A stretch of 64,000 nucleotides of DNA from Prorocentrum cordatum (lineage: Eukaryota > Sar > Dinophyceae > Prorocentrales > Prorocentraceae), in contig CAUYUJ010020604.1 in NCBI GenBank assembly GCA_963575745.1, forward strand, positions 669,886-733,885, read 5' to 3'. This document shows, piece by piece, positions 53,731-62,534 of this stretch (positions within the stretch are counted from its first letter, which is position 1; every line of letters begins with the position of its first letter). The position numbers were made by a program, and so were the translations under genes. Below the pieces are notes generated by a model, which saw only the letters and a list, made by a program, of their open reading frames with translations, was not told the DNA's origin and made no database searches.

Positions 53731-54001
53731 TGACATTCGGGGGATGGGAGGGAAGGCTACTAAGAGGCACCCCCGCTTCTGAGTAGGCGTGGGCCCTGTC
53801 TATGGACGCCAGGCGGGCGCCTTCTACGAAGCGGTCTCCTGTTAAGATGCCTTCCTTCCCCCCTCCCCCTTAACCCCCATCTGCGCGCCGCCACAAGAAG
53901 ATGCATCTGCAAACACGGCCTTTCGGAGGTTCGCGCCGATCCGAGAAGTCCGCGCGGACCACCGACATATTGTGCTTATACAGTGTTTGTGGTTTCTCTA
54001 G

Positions 54002-54046
54002 GCGCTGCAGTTCGCGTGGGTGCTCACGGGCGTCATGCTTGGGCTG
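54002..54046 (+). CDS. Membrane-protein gene, short exon (transmembrane segment)
   Basis: Fifteen codons, ALQFAWVLTGVMLGL, after a classical acceptor (GTTTGTGGTTTCTCTAG). A single hydrophobic helix. It joins in phase 0 to the exon at 54206. Confidence 0.7.
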
Positions 54047-54205
54047 GAGATGATGGGCCTCTTTTCCACCAACACCACAAGTTGGAGGGGGGAAGGAGGA
54101 GGAGGGGGAACACGGAGAGGAGGAGGAGGCGGAGGAGGAGAAGGAGCAGGAGGATGACCCCCTCCCCCTCCAACTGATGGTGGTGGTGGAAAACGAGCCC
54201 ATCAG
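54047..54205 (+). other. GA-AG intron formed by fold-back element (introner copy 2)
   Basis: Element core 54051-54204 starts TGATGGGCCTCTTTTCCACC and ends GGAAAACGAGCCCATCA, with inner arms AAGTTGGAGGGGGG / CCCCCTCCAACTGATGG around an AGG-rich centre. GGAGA flanks both sides (54046-54050 and 54205-54209). Splicing at G|GAGATG and CATCAG|GAG restores MLGL|ENEGVWKPTYRL exactly as before insertion. The donor GA comes from the target duplication, and the acceptor AG from the element's terminal A plus the duplicated G. Confidence 0.8.
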
Positions 54206-54331
54206 GAGAACGAGGGCGTCTGGAAGCCGACCTACCGACTGAGCTTCCACGCGGAGAGGCCCCACCTCCACGACGAGGCCACGCCCCACTCGAGCGCCAC
54301 CGACGGGCACAGCGAGAGCGGCGAGGACCAC
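54206..54331 (+). CDS. Membrane-protein gene, exon (hydrophilic)
   Basis: Reads ENEGVWKPTYRLSFHAERPH, then LHDEATPHSSATDGHSESGE and DHG. A possible GT donor (CACG|GTGATC) lies at 54332, just before a CCT array. Whether this belongs to the gene beginning at 39146 is inferred from order, strand and composition. Confidence 0.65.
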
Positions 54332-54339
54332 GGTGATCC

Positions 54340-54378
54340 TCTTCCTCCTCCTCCTCCTCCTCCTCCTCCTCCTCCTCC
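54340..54378. repeat. CCT array at retrogene insertion point
   Basis: Pure CCT run abutting the 5' end of the spliced-leader sequence. Confidence 0.95.
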
Positions 54379-54400
54379 TCCGTAGCCATTTTGGCTCAAG
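54379..54400 (+). other. Complete 22-nt dinoflagellate spliced-leader sequence in the genome
   Basis: Exact match to the DinoSL consensus, TCCGTAGCCATTTTGG followed by CTCAAG, including the permitted first base T. It lies 142 bp upstream of the next ATG with no intron. The following CCATTCGGCAGGAG resembles a truncated, decayed second leader. Since the SL is added by trans-splicing, its genomic presence marks insertion of a mature mRNA copy. The perfect match argues that this insertion is recent. Confidence 0.92.
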
Positions 54401-54541
54401 CCATTCGGCAGGAGCACGGGCGGCGGCCACCAGAAAGCGGTCCTCCATTCGTTGGGGGTGCGGGGTTGGGTGGAACGGCCCTTCGGGGTGGACGTCTCTG
54501 CCCTTCCCTCGCCGCTGCTGGTCGGGCGAGGCTCGACGGCG

Positions 54542-55564
54542 ATGGAGGCGTTGCTGGCGCGGTCCCCCACAGCAGCCAGCGCCTTCGGTGCCGTCGCGGC
54601 GGTTCTCGCTACGGAGTGCGTGGGCAAGCAGCTGGCCACGCTCGTCACGGCGGCGGCGCGGGGCGCAGCGCAGGGCGCTGCTGCCGGGGCGGTTGCCTGC
54701 GATGGCAGCTCCGGAGGCGGCAGGCTCCTGACCCACATGGAGGAGGTGCTTGCAGCAATTGGCAAAGCGACGGGGGGAACCAAGCCCTCCCTCTCGACTG
54801 CCAAGTCCACCCTGCGGCAGGCGGGGCCGAATGGATCGACCCTGGCAGCGCGCGTGGGGAGGCTAAGCAAGGCTCGTAACGTGGAAGGCCATCCAGACGT
54901 GCAGCTGGTGGACGACATCGTGGCCTTCTTCGCGTCACTGGACCAGTGTGGCGTCACTGACCCGTTCACGACGGAGGAGAAGGCGAAGTTCAACAAGGAC
55001 GCGCTCGGGAAGGGGGTTGGCCAGGGCATTGGCGGCTGCAGCCAGGATGGCAAGAGTGGCCTGTCGATCAAGCTCAAGAGCCAGGACACCGAGACAGAGG
55101 CGACGCGCAAGCTTGCCGCCAAGGTGGCGGACCTGGAGGCGCAGCTAGTGCAGGTGAAGGCTGAGGCCAAGTCCGTGGCGGAGCAGGCCGTCCAGCAGCA
55201 GCGCGACGAGGTGACGTTGCGCATGGCTGAGGCGGTGAGCGCGGCGGAGGCCCAGCAGGCGTTCCTCGAAGGCGAGATCGCGAATATCAAGGAGGAGCGC
55301 AGCGAGTTGGTAGAGACCATGAGCGTGAGGATCAACACTGAGCGCGAGGTGAAGGAAGCGCTCAAGCTGAAGATCCAGCTGAACGAGAAGGAGCTCAAGG
55401 AGTTCGAGGCCGTGAAGGGAGACAAGGAGGAGCTCGTGTCGGCGCTGCAGGGTGCCATGGAGCTCGTCAGTTCCCTTCGGGCCGACGTCGTGGCGGCACG
55501 GGCTCAGGCGTACAACCCGTTCAAGCAGAACAGGGGCACGCCTGACGGAAAGCCCGCGCCCTGA
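54542..55564 (+). CDS. Coiled-coil protein of unknown function (SL-marked retrogene)
   Basis: 340 residues, intronless, starting at the first in-frame ATG (MEALLARSPTAASAFGAVAA). The N-terminal third is Ala-rich, possibly helical-bundle. Residues about 65-145 contain HMEEVLAAIGKATGGTKPSL and LSKARNVEGHPDVQLVDDIV, reminiscent of small helical domains found in dinoflagellate gene families. Residues about 185-325 form a long coiled coil (AAKVADLEAQLVQVKAEAKS; LKLKIQLNEKELKEFEAVKG). The tail PFKQNRGTPDGKPAP is basic. No membrane segment or enzyme motif. The frame is fully open and the codon pattern is GC3-rich like the other genes, so it is probably still functional. No poly(A) tract is visible after the stop. 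Confidence 0.8.
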   Translation: MEALLARSPTAASAFGAVAAVLATECVGKQLATLVTAAARGAAQGAAAGAVACDGSSGGGRLLTHMEEVLAAIGKATGGTKPSLSTAKSTLRQAGPNGSTLAARVGRLSKARNVEGHPDVQLVDDIVAFFASLDQCGVTDPFTTEEKAKFNKDALGKGVGQGIGGCSQDGKSGLSIKLKSQDTETEATRKLAAKVADLEAQLVQVKAEAKSVAEQAVQQQRDEVTLRMAEAVSAAEAQQAFLEGEIANIKEERSELVETMSVRINTEREVKEALKLKIQLNEKELKEFEAVKGDKEELVSALQGAMELVSSLRADVVAARAQAYNPFKQNRGTPDGKPAP

Positions 55565-56190
55565 CACAGCCAGCCGAGGCTCTGTATCCCAGCGCCTGGG
55601 TAGACACGGTGGCCAGCCCTTGTGGGGCGCGCTGGGCCCGATGCGGCTGTCCACGGGGCAGGCATCCCAGCGCCTGGTGGCCACCGCGCAGTATGAGCCG
55701 CGCACTGGGCATTTTGCAGCGTGCACGGTATCTTCCCAACAGCCTAGGAAGGTCGACGCCGCGTCGGGTCTGTTGGCACAAAATTCTCTTACGGTTGATG
55801 CCGAGCTGTCTATCGACGGCCGAATGTTGCTCGGCGTTGCGAGCGCGCAGGCGCCATGCGCGGCCTGTGTTCGACTGGCGTGAGCCCCATCCTCTTCGGA
55901 GTTTCAGTATTCAGTATCCTCCTCCTCCTCCTCCTCCCCCTCCCTCCTCCTCCTCCTCCTCCAGGACCTGGGATCGGAGGCCTCGCACCCCCCTGCTGGG
56001 CTGGAGGGCGCCGCCCCTTCGGCTCGACGCTGCGTGCGCCGCGGCCGCGCGTCGGGGGGGCGGGCGCCCCCGCGCCCCGGCCCGCCTCCCCCGCGCTGCC
56101 GAGGAGGTGTTGCGCCCCGCCCGGAGACTGTTTTTGTTGGGGGGGGGTCGGGCGATAGCCCGGGTTGTCGGGGTTGTCGGGGTTGCCCCC
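55565..56190. other. 3' flank of the retrogene
   Basis: A short direct repeat ATCCCAGCGCCTGG occurs at 55587 and 55667. CCT run at about 55919-55962. No further gene recognised. Confidence 0.5.
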
Positions 56191-56192
56191 CA

Positions 56193-56345
56193 GGGGCCCC
56201 TCTCCCCCACCCCCGGGGGTGGGGGAGAGGGGCCCCTCTCCCCCACCCCCGGGGGTCGGCGGTAGCCCGGGTTGTGGGGGTTGCCCCACCCCCGGGGGGG
56301 GGCAACCCCCAGGGGTGGGGGAGAGGGGCCCCTCTCCCCCCACCC
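56193..56345. repeat. Tandem perfect palindromes, G/C-run rich
   Basis: 56193-56236 is a perfect 44-bp palindrome (GGGGCCCCTCTCCCCCACCC plus its reverse complement around CCGG). Its right end overlaps the start of another copy at 56229-56256, and a third version lies at 56284-56345. Multiple G4-5 runs could also form quadruplexes. Confidence 0.9.
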
Positions 56346-56544
56346 CCGGGATCTCCTAACCTTGCCGGTTGTGCAGGTCCGCGGGAGGGAGGGCGCGGGC
56401 AGATTCGGGGCTGCCCACAGCGCGAGGGTTAGGTCACAGGTCGGGCCCCTCCTCCCCCCCCCCGGTATAACCCGGGCTATCGCCGATTCCCAAAAACCGG
56501 TCTCTTGGACGCACCCGCGGGGCAGCGTCAGCGGGGAGGGATTG

Positions 56545-56700
56545 TCTCCGGGGGGGGATGCGTCGACCGCAGTCGCCCGCTGACCGCCGACAGGGGCCTG
56601 ATAGCGCCCACGCCGCCCAGGAGCGTGCGGTTTGTCGATCGGAAGCCTGCCGCCGATCCATCGGCAAGATGTCGCCGAGTCCAGTTCGATAGCTCCCCTC
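56545..56700 (+). repeat. Dispersed repeat copy (GCCGACAGGGGCCTGAT type)
   Basis: Shared with 48345-48475 and 59540-59690: GGGGGATGC(G/A)TCGACC, CGCCGA(C/T)A(G)GGGCC, CCCAGGA, GTGCGG and GCCGATCCATCGGC. Confidence 0.75.
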
Positions 56701-58135
56701 CTCGGAGCTGCTCTGAGCCGATTCCCCCGTGGAGTTGCCCCTCAGCAGATGGCGGGTTGGGCGTAGACCCCTGAGGTCCCAGGACCGGGTCATTGGACCG
56801 CATGTTGTTCCAAGTGGGGCTCACGACGTGCCGCCAACCCCAAGAAAGAGGGAGCTCGCGACGATTCTCAAGTGACTTGCCAGCTGGAAGCGTCGCAATG
56901 AGGCTGTGTGGCCAGTGTGGAGCTGAATTCTGGCGAAGTTTCACCATCTTGGAGACACTATTGAGCACTTGGTCCCAATTACCTTCGCGTCTCTTGGGGC
57001 TCTCTTGGGGTCTTGATGGGCCCTCTTTGCTCTGGTCCTTTTAGCTCTTGGGGCCATCTTGGCGCCCTTGGGGTGTCTTGGGGCCGTGTTGGATGATCGA
57101 ATCGCCTGGGGGATGGGTATTGGGGCCGTCTTCGAGCTCTCTTAGGCCGTCTTGGAGTTGTCTTTGGGCAATGTTGGAGGTCAGCTTGGCTGTATTGGGG
57201 TTTGCTCGGGACTTGCTCGGCCGTATCTGGGGCCTACCTTGGGGCCAGCTTAAGCCAAAAGTTGAAAATGCGACGGATGAGAGTCAGCAGGGGGAAAAAC
57301 ACACAGGCACAATTAATCGTCGATCCCCAGGGAAATATGGAAAATATGGGAAGTGGTGGGGGCTGACGAAACTCAAAAAACAAATGAAGGTATGGAGCAT
57401 AGTTGTATTTGTGTGTATTTACTTGTGTGTCCCTGGGCCCCCTCAGAGTGAAACCCAGGCGATTTGGACGATGTTTGGCCCTCGAGGCCCCTCGCGGCGC
57501 CGTCTTGGTGCCCCTGGCTGCTTTCGGGGGATCATCTTGACGTCGTGTCAGGGCCACTGGGACCGGTATCGTTTAGCCAATCCCCATTCCCATCCCCATC
57601 CCCTTCGAGACCCCCACCAAATTTCCACCCCAGTTGGGGATACACCCCTCGAAACCCGAAGCGAACGGCCTACATCCCCATCTAGGGGGGTAGATCGGCC
57701 AGTGGGGCCAAGGCCACTCCTCTGGGGATGGGGATCGGCTAAACGATACTCAAACACCAGAGCCAGCCATGGCAATCCTGATTGTCTTGGGCCATCTTTG
57801 GCAGTCTCGAGCCATCCGGGGCCTCGCGAGCCTGCTGGGCCGTGCTGGAACTCAAGCGGCAGTGCGTGGATGAGCACGTCGCCCTGTACCCCTCTCGCCA
57901 GATTTTGAACCTCTGGGGGGGAAGGGGGGACGCCCAAAGCATTTAACACGCGCCTTCTCAACCCCTTCAGGCTGTCTGCTTCCTGCCCAGAAGCTGTCAG
58001 CGGCTTCACCTGTCAGTGGAGCACACACCTTGGAGCTGGGCAGCTCTTGCAGTCTTCCCGATTCGCCCCTGCGGCCTCTTGATTCTCACAGCGGTCGAGG
58101 CCGCGGCAGGGGCAGCTCCGTGGCCGCGCTCCTCC
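56701..58135. other. Spacer with CTTGGGGCC-type block
   Basis: 57000-57260 is the degenerate CTTGGGG repeat type. 57560-57745 contains an inverted pair, GACCGGTATCGTTTAGCCAA (57561) and GGGATCGGCTAAACGATACT (57731), enclosing CCCCATCCCC-rich sequence: a further fold-back of about 185 bp. No gene recognised. Confidence 0.55.
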
Positions 58136-58139
58136 TCCC

Positions 58140-58350
58140 TCCCGAAGCACACCTCGGGGCTGGGCGGCTGCCCGGGAGGCCCTCTTGCGCCGCGAGAGCC
58201 GCCGCACGCAGCCCCCGCAGGAGCCGGCGCCGGAGCCGACGGAGCCCCAGGCCGACGGCGCGGGCTCCGCGGCGGAGGGCTCCGGCGAGCCGCCGTCCCG
58301 CCGCCTGTCCGCACCGCGGGCGCGGGCACGGCGAGTCAGCGAGCGCTGGC
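58140..58350 (+). CDS. Possible exon (low confidence)
   Basis: One frame reads AREALLRRESRRTQPPQEPA, then PEPTEPQADGAGSAAEGSGE and PPSRRLSAPRARARRVSERW. It is charged and disordered-like and could precede the exon at 60365. No firm splice sites; GC-rich context makes chance openness possible. Confidence 0.3.
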
Positions 58351-58431
58351 GCGCGGGGGGGGCCGCCGGCCGCCAGCGCCCAGCCCGGCCTGATGCCCGC
58401 CTCGCTCCCGCTCCCCCGCCCCGATCTCCTC

Positions 58432-58561
58432 GGCGTCGCTCGGACGTGTGCATTTGTTCTCGGCGAGGGCCATCGGCGAGGAGCATCTTTGATCATGCAG
58501 CGAAGAAAAGCACACGCACGAAGTCGAAGCATGCACGGGGGATGGGCGTCCGAGCGATGGC
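58432..58561. repeat. MITE-like element, copy 2
   Basis: Ends GGCGTCGCTCGGACGTG and GGCGTCCGAGCGATGGC are inverted. The interior matches 24393-24520 (TGTGCATTT; CGGCGAGG(A/G)CCATCG; AAGCACA). Confidence 0.8.
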
Positions 58562-58569
58562 GAGTCTGG

Positions 58570-58795
58570 GCCTCCTAGAGGGGGCCGGAGCAGATGGGGC
58601 CCGAGGGTCGCGCCGCATCGCCGATGCCTCGCCGTTGCGGCTCGATGTGGAGCCTGTTTTGCTGCACGTCGACGTCACCAATGCATCGCCCACTTCGAAA
58701 ATGCATCGCCGATGCATCGCTGATGTATCGGCGATGCGGCGCCATCCTCTGACCCCATATACTCGGATCCCATCTATGAGGCCTCGTCCTGAGGG
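58570..58795. repeat. GATGGGGTCGGAGGATCGCG fold-back, copy 4
   Basis: Outer GGGCCTCCTAGAG / ATGAGGCCTCG, arms CAGATGGGGCCCGAGGGTCG and the reverse of CGCCATCCTCTGACCCCATA, interior CGCCGATG palindromes. Located 10 bp after the MITE. Confidence 0.8.
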
Positions 58796-59069
58796 CTTGG
58801 CGGCCATGCCTCGAGGTACAGATCCAAGCAGGTCGAGGCACATTTGGGCAAATCGGGAGAGATCCACTGAGACCTCCAGGGGAGCCTGGAGCAGATCGTG
58901 GACGCTGCGGCGCGAGTCGAGGGGCAGCAGAAGTCGTGAAGCCCTCAACGACTCTTCTCACCTCCCCCGCTCTCTCGAAGGGGGGGGCCCAGGACCAGCT
59001 GCGGCGCCCGATGCCTCGTCCAGAATCGCCAGATCTGAGAGATCCCCGATTCGTCGGGGCACAAGAGAC

Positions 59070-59235
59070 GGGGGTCAATGCAAACGGGGGTCAGCCAGAG
59101 CGCCAGATCTTGCAGGATCCTGCAGAGCCAGGGTTGCGTGGACCCCAGCTTGGGTGCAGGATCCCGCAAGATCCTGCTGCATGGGCTCACGGACCCTGGT
59201 CTGGATCTGACCCAGGCCAGTAGATCTCGGAATCT
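59070..59235 (+). repeat. GGGGGTCAGCCAGAGCG repeat copy
   Basis: Shares GCAAACGGGGGTCAGCCAGA, GATCTTGCAGGATCCTGCAG and AGCCAGGG with 41250-41405, 60985-61055 and 61185-61255. Confidence 0.8.
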
Positions 59236-59274
59236 GTCTCGGTCCCGGTCCGATTTTGTCCTGGTACTGGCCTC

Positions 59275-59515
59275 GTCTTAGCGGGCGTTGGCAGAATTGG
59301 GTTAGGTGGGATTTGGTTTGGTGCTGTGTACTGGCGGACGCCCCCCCCGCCCCGTTCCACTCACCGGAACTGCCGTCACCCGAAACAAAAATCACCAGCT
59401 ACGACAGACCTGGTCTTGTGATTCTGGTCAACTCAGGGGCTCCTTGGCCCTAATACTGGCCGGGTCCTCTTATACCCGGTGTCCTGGCTATACCCGATCG
59501 TCAGGGGCAACGATA
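59275..59515 (-). repeat. Dispersed repeat copy, inverted relative to 38455-38705
   Basis: See the 38455 copy. Includes a GGCGTTGGCAGAATTGGGTT end and a GTCCTGGCTATACCCGA end. Confidence 0.75.
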
Positions 59516-59539
59516 GGGGCGGGGTAGGCATAGGGGGGC

Positions 59540-59695
59540 ACAGGGGGGGATGCATCGACCCCCAATCGCCCATTGATCGCCGATAAGGGCCCGATGGCCC
59601 CAACCTTCCCAGGAACATGCGGATTCACTGTCGGGGGCCTGTCGCCGATCCATCGGCGACGTATCGCCGATTCCAGGCCGATGCGTCCCCCCCTA
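59540..59695 (+). repeat. Dispersed repeat copy (GCCGATAAGGGCCCGAT type)
   Basis: See the 56545 copy. Confidence 0.7.
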
Positions 59696-59930
59696 TGTCA
59701 AGCAGTGGCGAAGCGGCCCGGCTCGCCTATAGCCCCACCAAACCATGTTCTAAGAACCTTTTGTGGTTCCCACGAAATGTTCTTAGAACATTTCTGGCCG
59801 GGACAGTCTTGTTTTAACGCATCGGGTGTATGTTCTAAGAACATTCATTGATTTTGTTGTAAGAACTTCTTGGGGTTCTAAGAACATGTCGTGGTATGAC
59901 TACAGGAATGCCAGCACGGTCGGTCCCTGC
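59696..59930 (+). repeat. GTTCTAAGAAC-containing repeat, copy 1 of 3
   Basis: Shared with 61480-61710 and 62315-62525: TCAAGCAGTGGCGAAGCG, CCTATAGCCC(C/T)ACCAAAC, several ATGTTCTAAGAAC(A) palindromes, and TCGTGGTA(T/A)GACTACAGGA then GTCGGTCCCTGCTCAAC. The AT-rich core differs from the GC-rich surroundings. Confidence 0.85.
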
Positions 59931-60034
59931 TCAACTACGCCTGTCCCCCCCTGCCGTTGCCCCTCAGTCTTGGGGGGGCCGGGCCGGGCGGGCGCGGAGC
60001 GCTCCCGTGAAGAAGGCGGGCCCGTCCCTCTGCA

Positions 60035-60300
60035 GGGGGACCATCCCCAGGTAGACCAGACATACTCCGGGGACGATCTTGTTGAGGATTTGCTGACCTT
60101 GCTTGAGTATATTTCTGGAGTGCTTATAAGGTGTCCTCGAAAAAATCCCCCTGGAGGGGGGCAGGCCCTGTAGGGGGGGCATCCCCAAATAGACAAGAAA
60201 TGCTCCGGGGACGATCTGTTGAGGATTTGCTGGCCTTGCTTGAGTATCTATTCCTGGAGTGTTTGCAAGGTGTCCTCGAAAAATCCCCCTGTGGGGGGGG
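60035..60300 (+). repeat. Two-copy tandem duplication, about 130-bp unit
   Basis: CTCCGGGGACGATCTTGTTG, GAGGATTTGCTGACCTTGCT, TTGAGTAT and AAGGTGTCCTCGAAAAA(A)TCC occur at 60066-60150 and again at 60209-60290. Confidence 0.9.
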
Positions 60301-60364
60301 GGCGGGCCCGACTGGACGCTCCCGGCGCGCCGCGCCGCGCCCCTTCGGCGCCGCCCCCCCCAAG

Positions 60365-60648
60365 GCACGCCCGCGCCGTGGACGCCACCTGGCCGGCGGG
60401 CGCCTCGGCCTCCTGGCCGGAGGCCGTCGCGTCGCTGCAGGACGCCGGGGGGGGGCCGCGGGAGGGCCAGTGCCGGAGGCCTCGGGTCTCGGAGGAGGAA
60501 AATCAGAGCGTGAATTGCCTACCCCGCTTTCGCTTCCAGGAAAAGCCAAGGCATGCCACGCGCCTCCTCGTCAAGCGGCCTGACCAGTACAGGCCGCAGT
60601 TTGGTATCGCTTGGTATCTCTTGGAAGCGAGGGTGGTCAAAAGCGAGG
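60365..60648 (+). CDS. Exon of unknown protein
   Basis: After CCCCCCCAAG| the frame reads HARAVDATWPAGASASWPEA, VASLQDAGGGPREGQCRRPR, VSEEENQSVNCLPRFRFQEK, PRHATRLLVKRPDQYRPQFG and IAWYLLEARVVKSE. It ends at GAG|GTAGGT, a good GT donor. The absence of a stop here, against a TAG in the 50681 duplicate, supports function. Possibly a downstream exon of the membrane-protein gene; the retrogene at 54379 would then sit in its intron. No domain recognised. Confidence 0.6.
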
Positions 60649-60659
60649 TAGGTTTGTTT

Positions 60660-61480
60660 GCCCCCTAGAAAAGGGCACCCATGCCTTGACCCTCGCCTCG
60701 TTTTCCCTTGTTTTGGGGGGCCTCCGGGGAGGCCCTCGTCGCCGCTGCTGGGAGGGCTGGAGCTGGAGGCCAGGGTCTCGGAGGAGGAAGAAAGCACCCG
60801 TACTCCTTGACCTCGATTCGTCGGGGCTCAAGAGACGGGGGCCAATGCCGACGGGGCTCAAGAGACGCGTCGCTGCATGACCCCGGGGGGCCGGGGAGGG
60901 CTGGAGTCGGAGGCCGAGGTCTCGGAGGAGGAAAAAGGCACCCATATTCCTTGACCTCGAATCGTCGGGGCTCAAGAGACGGGGGCCAATGCCAAAACGG
61001 GGGTCCACCAGAGCGCCAGGTCTTGCAGGGTCCTGCGGAGCCAGGGCTGCATGGACCCCTCGTTTTCTTTCTTTGGGGGCCTCCTGGGAGCCCCTCGTCG
61101 CCACCGCTGGGAGGGCCAAGGTCTCGGAGGAGGAAAAAGGCACCCATACCCTTACCTCGAGTCGTCGGGGCTCAATACGCGGGGGGTCAATGCCAAAACG
61201 GGGGTCAGCCAGAGCGCCAGATCTTGCAGGATCCTGCGGAGCCAGGGCTGCATGGACCCCTCGTTTTCCCTTTTTGTGGGGCCTCCTGGGAGCCCCTCGT
61301 CGCCACCGCTGGGAGGGCTGGAGCTGGAAGCCAAGGTCTCGGAGGAGGAACAGGTACACATCCCTTTACCCTCGCCTCGTTTTCCCTTTTTTGAGGGCCT
61401 CTGGGGGGGCAATCGTCGCCACTGCTGGGAGGGCTGGAGCTGGAGGCCAGGGTCTCGGAGGAGGGAAAGGCACCCATACT
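60660..61480 (+). repeat. Composite repeat array (GGCCTCCTGGGAGGCCC and GGTCTCGGAGGAGGAAA units)
   Basis: Six or so units: CTCGTTTTCCCTTTTTGGGG, CCTCCTGGGAGCCCCTCGTC, GCTGGGAGGGCTGGAGCTGG, AGGTCTCGGAGGAGGAAAA, some interleaved with the GGGGGTCAGCCAGAGCG repeat (60985, 61185). Continued at 61735-61990. Begins a few bases after the exon donor at 60648. Confidence 0.9.
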
Positions 61481-61710
61481 ATCAAGCAGTGGCGAAGCGT
61501 CCTGTCTGGCCTATAGCCCTACCAAACAGTGTTCTAATAACCTTTTGTGGCTTCCACGAGAGGTTCTTATAGTATGGATGGCGGAGTCTGTCTTGTTCTA
61601 GCACATCCGGCTTATGTTATAAGAACATTGTTTTGATTCTTAGAACATTTGTGGGTTATAAGAAGATTTCGTGGTAAGACTACAGGACTGCCGGGACGGT
61701 CGGTCCCTGC
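61480..61710 (+). repeat. GTTCTAAGAAC-containing repeat, copy 2
   Basis: As the 59696 copy, in the same orientation. Confidence 0.85.
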
Positions 61711-61734
61711 TCAACATACTTGTACCCTCTTCTC

Positions 61735-61995
61735 TGTTTCCCTTTTTGGGGCCTCCTGGGAGGCCCTCGTCGCCACTGCTGGGAGGGCTGGAGCTGGAAG
61801 CCAAGTTTCGGAGGAAGAAGAGCTACCCATACCTTTACCCTCTCCTCGTTTTCCCTTTTTGGGGACCTCCTGGGGGGCCCTCGTCGCCACTGCTGGGAGG
61901 GCTGGAGCTGGAAGCCAAGTTCTGGGAGGAGGAAAAGGTACCCATACCGCTACCTTTTGGGGCCTCCTGGGAGGCCCTCGTCGCCACCGTTGGAT
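61735..61995 (+). repeat. Composite repeat array, continued
   Basis: Three more units of the 60660-61480 type. Confidence 0.9.
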
Positions 61996-62116
61996 TCGCA
62001 TCGAATTCCTGGTCAGAACGCACCCCTGGAGACGTCTGGGGAGTAGCGGTAACGTTACCTTTTGTTTTCCCCAAAGTTCGGTTCGTTTGCGCTCTCCTCT
62101 GGTCTTGGAGCTGTCA

Positions 62117-62294
62117 TGATGGACCTGTTTTCCACCACCACCACCACAAGCTGAAGGGGGGGGCCTCCTCCTCCTCCACCTCCTCCTCCTCCTCCTCCAC
62201 CTCCTCCTCCTCCTGCTTCTCGTCCTTGTCCTCCTCGTCCTCCTCCTTCCCCCTTCAACTTATAGTGGTGGTGGTGGTGGAGAACAGGCCCACC
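62117..62294. repeat. Fold-back element, introner family copy 3
   Basis: TGATGGACCTGTTTTCCACC and AAGCTGAAGGGGGG on the left are inverted as CCCCCTTCAACTTATAGTGG and GGTGGAGAACAGGCCCACCG on the right, around a CCT array. More diverged than copies 1 and 2, with no clean target duplication visible. The sequence upstream (61985-62115) could be an exon but this is unproven. Confidence 0.75.
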
Positions 62295-62314
62295 GGGGGC
62301 CGGGGGGGGCTGGA

Positions 62315-62530
62315 GCTTCAAGCAGTGGCGAAGCGTCCTAGCCCGCCTATAGGCCCACCAAAGAATGTGTTCTGCGAACCATTTGTGGTCTGCACGAAAT
62401 GTTCTTAGGACATTTATGGCTGAGCCTGTCCTGTTTGAAAACATCGGGCTTATGTTCTAAGAACATTGCTTTTGATGTTGAAACATGTCTTGGTTCTAAG
62501 AAGATTTCGTGGTAGGCCTATAGGTTGAGC
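62315..62530 (+). repeat. GTTCTAAGAAC-containing repeat, copy 3
   Basis: As the 59696 copy; the most decayed of the three. Confidence 0.8.
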
Positions 62531-62534
62531 GGCC

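Noticed and set aside
60830-60975. Further spliced-leader relics at GGGGCTCAAGAGACG
   Set aside because: Only the GGCTCAAG core matches; the rest belongs to the local repeat unit, which recurs in tandem.
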